DNA of 32,561 bases from Methylococcales bacterium (GTDB lineage: Bacteria > Pseudomonadota > Gammaproteobacteria > JABHGC01), in the NCBI GenBank assembly GCA_018671575.1, contig JABHHM010000113.1:1-32561 (forward strand), given 5' to 3'. Position numbers and translations under genes: made by a program. Each line of letters begins with the position of its first letter. The first letter of the stretch is position 1. Under the pieces are notes generated by a model. It ran no database searches, was not told the origin of the DNA, and saw nothing but the letters and a program-made list of their open reading frames with translations. This document shows positions 27,670-32,561 of the stretch, piece by piece.

Positions 27670-27862
27670 TGTTTCTTTCCAATTCACTTATCATCATATT
27701 TATTCTAGCGACATCTTTTCTTGCCTTTTTAATCAAATGTGGCTTAGAAAGTTGTCCAGTGCCTTTTTGCATATTAAGATTAAATTGTTCGCCAAGAATA
27801 CTATTTTTTTCTTTAATTAGCTCTTCTTTATTCATTTTTCTAAGATCTGTAGCTGCGTTCAT
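27662..27862 (-). CDS. rpmC: 50S ribosomal protein L29
   Basis: The 66-residue, mostly helical protein has [13 protein letters not shown] and the C-terminal [18 protein letters not shown]. It lies at the tunnel exit. Its ATG overlaps the rplP stop as ATGA, so translation is coupled. Confidence 0.97.
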   Translation of the reverse strand: MNAATDLRKMNKEELIKEKNSILGEQFNLNMQKGTGQLSKPHLIKKARKDVARINMMISELERNND

Positions 27863-28272
27863 AAAATATTCCTAGATACAAATATTGTTTCAATTGGCAA
27901 TTTTGCAGAGGCTAAGTTGAATGCAATCCTAGCTTGTTCTTCAGTAACGCCGTCAATTTCATATAACATTCTTCCAGGCTGAATCAGAGCAACCCAGTAT
28001 TCAACACTCCCTTTTCCTTTACCCATCCTAACTTCCAAAGGTTTTTTTGTAATTGGTTTATCAGGAAATATCCTTATCCAAAGTTTACCGCCTCGCTTAA
28101 CTTGTCGAGTAATTGTACGTCGTGCTGATTCAATTTGTCTAGAGGTAATACGCCCTCTGCCTTTTGCCTTTAATCCAAATGAACCAAAACTAACCTCATT
28201 ACCAACATTTGCCAATCCACGATTTTTACCTTTTTGCTGTTTTCTAAATTTTGTTCTTTTCGGCTGAAGCAT
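27859..28272 (-). CDS. rplP: 50S ribosomal protein L16
   Basis: The 137-residue protein starts [19 protein letters not shown] and has the core [34 protein letters not shown]. It organises the A-site region of the 50S subunit. It starts 20 bases after rpsC. Confidence 0.98.
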   Translation of the reverse strand: MLQPKRTKFRKQQKGKNRGLANVGNEVSFGSFGLKAKGRGRITSRQIESARRTITRQVKRGGKLWIRIFPDKPITKKPLEVRMGKGKGSVEYWVALIQPGRMLYEIDGVTEEQARIAFNLASAKLPIETIFVSRNIL

Positions 28273-28292
28273 TTTATTTTCCTTCGTTCAAA

Positions 28293-28952
28293 TCAATTTT
28301 TTTTATCGTTACTGATATTTGAATGATCGAATATTTCGCCTTTAAAAATCCAGACTTTAACACCAATAATTCCATAAGTTGTATTAGCTTCTGCAACACC
28401 ATAATCAATATCAGCTCTAAGCGTATGCAGAGGAACTCGTCCTTCTCTATACCATTCTCCACGAGCAATCTCAGCACCATTAAGACGACCAGACACATTA
28501 ATTCTAATGCCTTGAGCACCAAGCTTCATTGAATTTGTTACTGCACGCTTCATTGCTCTTCGAAACATAATTCGTCTTTCCAGCTGTTGTGCGACACTTT
28601 CAGCAACTAAATAAGCATCTAATTCTGGCTTACGAATTTCTTCAACACCAATATGTACAGGCATTCCCATCATTTTCACAATTTCTTTTCTAAGGCTTTC
28701 GATACCCTCACCTTTTTTACCTATCACAACACCAGGTCTAGCAGTATGAATCGTTATTCTTGCATTTTTAGCTGGTCGATCTATTTGTATTCTACTAACT
28801 GATGCTTGAGATAATTTTTTTCTTAAATATTCCCTAACTTTAATATCAGTATATAAATAATTTGGGAAATCTTGAGAATTAGCGTACCACTTTGACGTCC
28901 AATCTTTTACAATCCCTAATCTTATCCCAATTGGGTGTACTTTTTGGCCCAT
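28293..28952 (-). CDS. rpsC: 30S ribosomal protein S3
   Basis: The 219-residue protein starts [18 protein letters not shown], has a KH domain with [17 protein letters not shown], and the C-terminal [31 protein letters not shown]. It forms part of the mRNA entry channel. Confidence 0.98.
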   Translation of the reverse strand: MGQKVHPIGIRLGIVKDWTSKWYANSQDFPNYLYTDIKVREYLRKKLSQASVSRIQIDRPAKNARITIHTARPGVVIGKKGEGIESLRKEIVKMMGMPVHIGVEEIRKPELDAYLVAESVAQQLERRIMFRRAMKRAVTNSMKLGAQGIRINVSGRLNGAEIARGEWYREGRVPLHTLRADIDYGVAEANTTYGIIGVKVWIFKGEIFDHSNISNDKKN

Positions 28953-28964
28953 TATTAATTTCCT

Positions 28965-29297
28965 TTATATTTCTGCTACTGATACTGTAATATGACTTGT
29001 TCTTTTTAATATTCGTGCCGCTCGACCTTTAGCTCTTGCTCTTATTCTTTTAAAAGTCGGCCCCTCATCTACAAATATTTTATTAACATATAACTCATCA
29101 ATATCAAGCCCATCATTATTTTCTGCATTTGCAATTGCTGATTCTAATATTTTCTGTATTATTTTTGCTGCTTTTTTATTGCTAAATAGCAAAACATTAA
29201 CTGCCTTTTCTACTGGTAGACCTCTAATTTGATCAGCGACTAGCCTTCCCTTTTGCGCGGATAGCCTAGCATATCTCAATGTTGATTTTACTTCCAT
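28965..29297 (-). CDS. rplV: 50S ribosomal protein L22
   Basis: The 110-residue protein has [20 protein letters not shown] and the long beta-hairpin [28 protein letters not shown] that lines the exit tunnel. Confidence 0.98.
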   Translation of the reverse strand: MEVKSTLRYARLSAQKGRLVADQIRGLPVEKAVNVLLFSNKKAAKIIQKILESAIANAENNDGLDIDELYVNKIFVDEGPTFKRIRARAKGRAARILKRTSHITVSVAEI

Positions 29298-29312
29298 AAT
29301 AATTAGACCTAT

Positions 29313-29585
29313 TTATTTAGTCTTACGATCTGCCGTATGACCTTTATATAACCTTGTAATTGAAAACTCACCTAGCTTATGTCCAACCATATTTTCAGTA
29401 ATCAACACAGGAATATGCTGCCTGCCATTGTGAACTGCAATTGTCAAACCTATCATATCGGGTAAAACCATTGATCTTCTTGACCAGGTTTTAATTGGTT
29501 TTCTTGTTTTATTTGCAAGTGCTTCACTAACTTTTTTAATCAAATGCAAATCTACAAATGGTCCTTTTTTAATCGAACGTGGCAC
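29313..29585 (-). CDS. rpsS: 30S ribosomal protein S19
   Basis: The 90-residue protein has [40 protein letters not shown] and [12 protein letters not shown]. The start codon is GTG with GAGAGG eight bases upstream. It works with S13 in the 30S head. Confidence 0.98.
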   Translation of the reverse strand: MPRSIKKGPFVDLHLIKKVSEALANKTRKPIKTWSRRSMVLPDMIGLTIAVHNGRQHIPVLITENMVGHKLGEFSITRLYKGHTADRKTK

Positions 29586-29602
29586 GTCATTAACCTCTCT
29601 GA

Positions 29603-30430
29603 TTATTTTTTATGTCTCTTGCGTACTATCATTTTATCAGTACTCTTATTTGTTCTCGTTCTATAACCTTTTGTCGGCATACCCCAAGGGCTAACAGGAT
29701 GCCTACCCCCTGCAGTTCTTCCCTCTCCTCCTCCATGAGGATGATCAACAGGATTCATTGCAACACCTCTAACTGTTGGCCTAACACCTCTCCATCTTGT
29801 AGCACCTGCCTTTCCAAGCGAGATAAGACCATGCGCTCCATTACCAACTTCTCCAATAGTAGCTCTGCAATCAATATGAATCTTTCGCATTTCGCCAGAC
29901 TTCAATCTTAGAGTTGCATATGCACCTTCACGAGCAACTATCTGTATTACAGAACCAGCACTTCGTGCAATTTGAGCACCTTTTCCAGGCTTTAATTCAA
30001 CACAATGAACAACAGTACCAACAGGTATATTTCTAATTGGTAGTGTATTACCTACATTTATCATTGAATCATTACCTGATTGTATTTTATCACCTATATT
30101 TAAATCTTTTGGTGCAATTATATATTTTCGCTCTCCATCAGAATATAATACCAGTGCAATGTTAGCAGACCTATTTGGGTCATACTCTATTCTTTCGACT
30201 TTAGCAACAATCCCATCTTTATTTCTCTTAAAATCAATAATTCGATATTTTTGCTTATGCCCACCACCCCGATGTCTGACAGTAATCTTACCTTTATTAT
30301 TTCTTCCACCACTTTTATTTTTAGTGGCCGTTAAACTTGCAACTGGCCCGCCTTTATGAAGATCTTTTCTGGAATTTTTTACTACAAATCTTCTTCCTGG
30401 TGATGTTGGCTTTGTTTTAATATTTTCCAT
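29603..30430 (-). CDS. rplB: 50S ribosomal protein L2
   Basis: The 275-residue protein has [19 protein letters not shown] at the N-terminal side and the conserved [17 protein letters not shown] block with the histidine near the peptidyl transferase centre. It needs L2 function for subunit joining. The 93-base gap to rplW is the longest in the S10 group and shows no hairpin I trust. Confidence 0.98.
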   Translation of the reverse strand: MENIKTKPTSPGRRFVVKNSRKDLHKGGPVASLTATKNKSGGRNNKGKITVRHRGGGHKQKYRIIDFKRNKDGIVAKVERIEYDPNRSANIALVLYSDGERKYIIAPKDLNIGDKIQSGNDSMINVGNTLPIRNIPVGTVVHCVELKPGKGAQIARSAGSVIQIVAREGAYATLRLKSGEMRKIHIDCRATIGEVGNGAHGLISLGKAGATRWRGVRPTVRGVAMNPVDHPHGGGEGRTAGGRHPVSPWGMPTKGYRTRTNKSTDKMIVRKRHKK

Positions 30431-30523
30431 TATTTGGATACCAAATTTAAATTAATCTTACTTTACTATTTATTAGAATAAAAATGAGAATTTCAATCTA
30501 ACGACTCATATTTTTTATTTTTT

Positions 30524-30817
30524 TCAACTAGCACCAGAAAAGTCGATATCTTCACCTGGCGATAATTTTACATAGGCTTTCTTTATATTATTTCTTTTTC
30601 CTAATTGTCCTTTAAACTTTTTACGTTTACCTTTCAACAAGGAAGTCTGAACAGAAACAACATGAACTTTAAACATCATTTCTACAGCATCTTTAATTTC
30701 ATCTTTGGTTGAATCAGTTCTTACTTTAAAAACAATTTGTCTATTAATATCAGCACAATTTGAACTTTTTTCTGATATATGAGGAGATAGAATTATTTTG
30801 TATAAACGATCTTTCAT
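30524..30817 (-). CDS. rplW: 50S ribosomal protein L23
   Basis: The 97-residue protein has LYKIILSPHISEKSS and FKVRTDSTKDEIKDAVEMMFKVHV, the L23 core. It docks trigger factor and SRP at the tunnel exit. The start overlaps the rplD stop by four bases (ATGA). Confidence 0.97.
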   Translation of the reverse strand: MKDRLYKIILSPHISEKSSNCADINRQIVFKVRTDSTKDEIKDAVEMMFKVHVVSVQTSLLKGKRKKFKGQLGKRNNIKKAYVKLSPGEDIDFSGAS

Positions 30818-31437
30818 TTACTTAACCACCTTTCTATTTTATTCGCCGCATCTTCAGTTAGAACTGTATTATCATACTTAATTAATTGAGCTGGGTTTAT
30901 ACTGTTAATATTAGAAACAATATAATTTTCAGTATTTTGAATCGCATTTTCAACTATTTCATTTTTATCAGACAATAATAAATAACATGATTTTACTTCA
31001 ATATTATTCATTACAGAAATAATTTCTTTTGTCTTTGGTGTTTTCAACTCAATATCATTAACAATTTTAATTCTGTCGTTTCTAAGTAATTCTGAAAATA
31101 TACAACTCAGTGCTTTTCGATACATTTTTTTGTTAATTTTCTGATTATATTTTTTTGGTCTTGACGCAAAAGTAACACCACCTTTTCTCCAAATAGGACT
31201 TCTACTTGTCCCTGATCTTGCACGCCCTGTACCTTTTTGTCTCCATGGTTTTGCACCACCGCCAGATACTTCAGAACGAGTTTTTTGCTTTGCTGAACCA
31301 CTACGACCATTATTTCTATAGGTTGTTATTAGTTGATGAACAAGGTCTTTATTAAAATCCTGATCATATATTTTATCGGATAATTCAATTTCTTTTACAA
31401 CACTATTATCAATACTTGAGTGCACTTCAATTTTCAT
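30814..31437 (-). CDS. rplD: 50S ribosomal protein L4
   Basis: The 207-residue protein has the long basic loop [20 protein letters not shown] through [20 protein letters not shown] that reaches into the exit tunnel. In E. coli L4 also represses the S10 operon through a leader; here no such leader exists between tuf and rpsJ. The start overlaps rplC by 11 bases. Confidence 0.98.
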   Translation of the reverse strand: MKIEVHSSIDNSVVKEIELSDKIYDQDFNKDLVHQLITTYRNNGRSGSAKQKTRSEVSGGGAKPWRQKGTGRARSGTSRSPIWRKGGVTFASRPKKYNQKINKKMYRKALSCIFSELLRNDRIKIVNDIELKTPKTKEIISVMNNIEVKSCYLLLSDKNEIVENAIQNTENYIVSNINSINPAQLIKYDNTVLTEDAANKIERWLSK

Positions 31438-32086
31438 TATTTGCCTTCCTAGCTTTTACAGCATTACTAACAATCAAACGACTTCCTTTTGATCCAGGAA
31501 CAGCTCCTTTAACTAATAAAACACCATTTTCCAAGTCTATTCTAACAACTTCCAAATTCTGAATGGTATTTTTTCTTGCTCCCATATGCCCTGCCATTTT
31601 CTTACCTTTAAATACTCTTCCTGGCGTTTGACATTGACCAATTGAGCCTGGTGCCCTATGAGACAAAGAGTTACCATGCGTTGCATCTTGCATTTTGAAA
31701 TTATGCCTTTTAACTCCACCAGCAAAACCTTTACCAATTGTAATACCAATAACATCAATTTTTGAACCTAATTCAAACAATGTTCCATCAATTGCTGAGC
31801 CAATTTCATAGGAATCAACTTCGGATGAAGTAACTCTAAATTCATACAAACCTGATGCGGAATCAAGCCCAGCTTTCTTAATATGCCCAATCCGAGATTT
31901 CGTCAAATTATTTTTTTTATCTCCATATGCAACCTGAATCGCATTGTACCCGTCATTTTCTATTGTTTTTATTTGAGAAACTCTATTGTTATCAATTTTT
32001 ATTACGCTTACAGGTATTGAACAGCCATCTTCTTTGAAGACTCTAGTCATCCCGCATTTTTTCCCTACTAATCCAATACCCATCAT
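31427..32086 (-). CDS. rplC: 50S ribosomal protein L3
   Basis: The 219-residue protein has [17 protein letters not shown] at the start and the loop [20 protein letters not shown] with the Gln that PrmB methylates in E. coli. Two adjacent ATGs (32086 and 32083) follow AGGA; either may be used. Confidence 0.98.
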   Translation of the reverse strand: MMGIGLVGKKCGMTRVFKEDGCSIPVSVIKIDNNRVSQIKTIENDGYNAIQVAYGDKKNNLTKSRIGHIKKAGLDSASGLYEFRVTSSEVDSYEIGSAIDGTLFELGSKIDVIGITIGKGFAGGVKRHNFKMQDATHGNSLSHRAPGSIGQCQTPGRVFKGKKMAGHMGARKNTIQNLEVVRIDLENGVLLVKGAVPGSKGSRLIVSNAVKARKANNEN

Positions 32087-32101
32087 TTTATCCTAAATTT
32101 T

Positions 32102-32413
32102 TTAATTTAATTTGATCTGCACATCAACACCTGCAGCCAAATCCAATTTCATTAAAGCATCTACGGTTTTATCTGTTGGATCCACAATATCCATCAGCCT
32201 TTTGTGTGTTCTAATTTCATATTGATCTCGTGCATCTTTATTTACATGAGGGGAAATTAATATCGTAAATCTTTCTTTTTTGGTTGGTAATGGTATTGGA
32301 CCTCTAACCTGAGCGCCAGTTCTTTTTGCTGTTTCTACAATTTCTTTTGCAGATTGGTCAATTAATCTATGATCAAATGCCTTCAAACGTATTCTAATTC
32401 TTTGATTACTCAT
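32102..32413 (-). CDS. rpsJ: 30S ribosomal protein S10 / NusE
   Basis: The 103-residue protein has [49 protein letters not shown] as conserved blocks. S10 also acts in antitermination as NusE. The ATG at 32413 gives the E. coli length; a TTG five codons earlier lies inside the end of tuf. It begins seven bases after the tuf stop. Confidence 0.98.
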   Translation of the reverse strand: MSNQRIRIRLKAFDHRLIDQSAKEIVETAKRTGAQVRGPIPLPTKKERFTILISPHVNKDARDQYEIRTHKRLMDIVDPTDKTVDALMKLDLAAGVDVQIKLN

Positions 32414-32420
32414 AATATAC

Positions 32421-32561
32421 TTACTCAATTATTTTAGAAACAACACCAGCACCAACTGTTCGACCGCCTTCTCTTATGGCAAATCTCAATCCATCTTCCA
32501 TCGCTATTGGTGCAATTAACTTAATAACCATCTTAATATTGTCACCTGGCATAACCATTTC
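32421..32561 (-). CDS. tuf: Elongation factor Tu, C-terminal fragment
   Basis: The 46 residues to the stop begin [20 protein letters not shown] and include [17 protein letters not shown], the end of EF-Tu domain 3. The rest lies beyond the right edge. Its place just before rpsJ shows the str and S10 groups are joined. Confidence 0.97.
   Translation of the reverse strand, partial: EMVMPGDNIKMVIKLIAPIAMEDGLRFAIREGGRTVGAGVVSKIIE

Noticed and set aside
29612-30359. Plus-strand reading frames opposite rplB
   Set aside because: They lie antisense to the conserved L2 gene, have compositions without recognisable domains, and are by-products of its codon pattern.

Overview
The window is an AT-rich (roughly one third G+C) stretch of chromosome. 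The sequence of its ribosomal and housekeeping proteins and the S10-spc-alpha gene order point to a gammaproteobacterium. No gene fixes the genus. I found no rRNA, tRNA, CRISPR array, phage gene or transposase.

Left part (1-7000), accessory: the first codons of an unidentified minus-strand gene; a B12-binding radical SAM protein (528-2390); two paralogous GT-B type glycosyltransferase-like proteins facing each other (2399-4081 on + and 5313-6971 on -); and, between them, an AAA ATPase with a DUF4143-type C-terminus. The radical SAM protein and both glycosyltransferase-like proteins carry the same small Rossmann-like domain with a GAG motif. This suggests one locus that modifies a sugar or surface glycan. 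The ATPase start codon lies inside a 22-bp-arm perfect inverted repeat.

Middle (7000-15400): minC without minD or minE beside it; a small YgaP-like membrane protein followed by a membrane sensor histidine kinase and then a single-domain response regulator; the convergent lysine/diaminopimelate operon dapC-dapD-dapE; and a lone radical SAM protein of the ArsS (arsenosugar) type. Two copies of a ~145-155 bp foldback repeat lie directly behind minC and behind the kinase gene, in opposite orientation. A different 108-bp element with terminal inverted repeats abuts the stop codon of the ArsS-like gene.

Right part (15400-32561): one long minus-strand gene train. It starts with the end of tuf at the window edge and runs through rpsJ-rplC-rplD-rplW-rplB-rpsS-rplV-rpsC-rplP-rpmC-rpsQ (S10), rplN-rplX-rplE-rpsN-rpsH-rplF-rplR-rpsE-rpmD-rplO-secY-rpmJ (spc) and rpsM-rpsK-rpsD-rpoA-rplQ (alpha). 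It then continues in the same direction with tatA-tatB-tatC, a MoeB/ThiF-like adenylyltransferase and folE2. Most gaps are only a few bases, and several genes overlap by 4-11 bases. Thus translation, SecY-dependent export, Tat export and two cofactor enzymes appear linked in one transcriptional direction. A hairpin near 15334-15362 ends the train against the ArsS-like gene.
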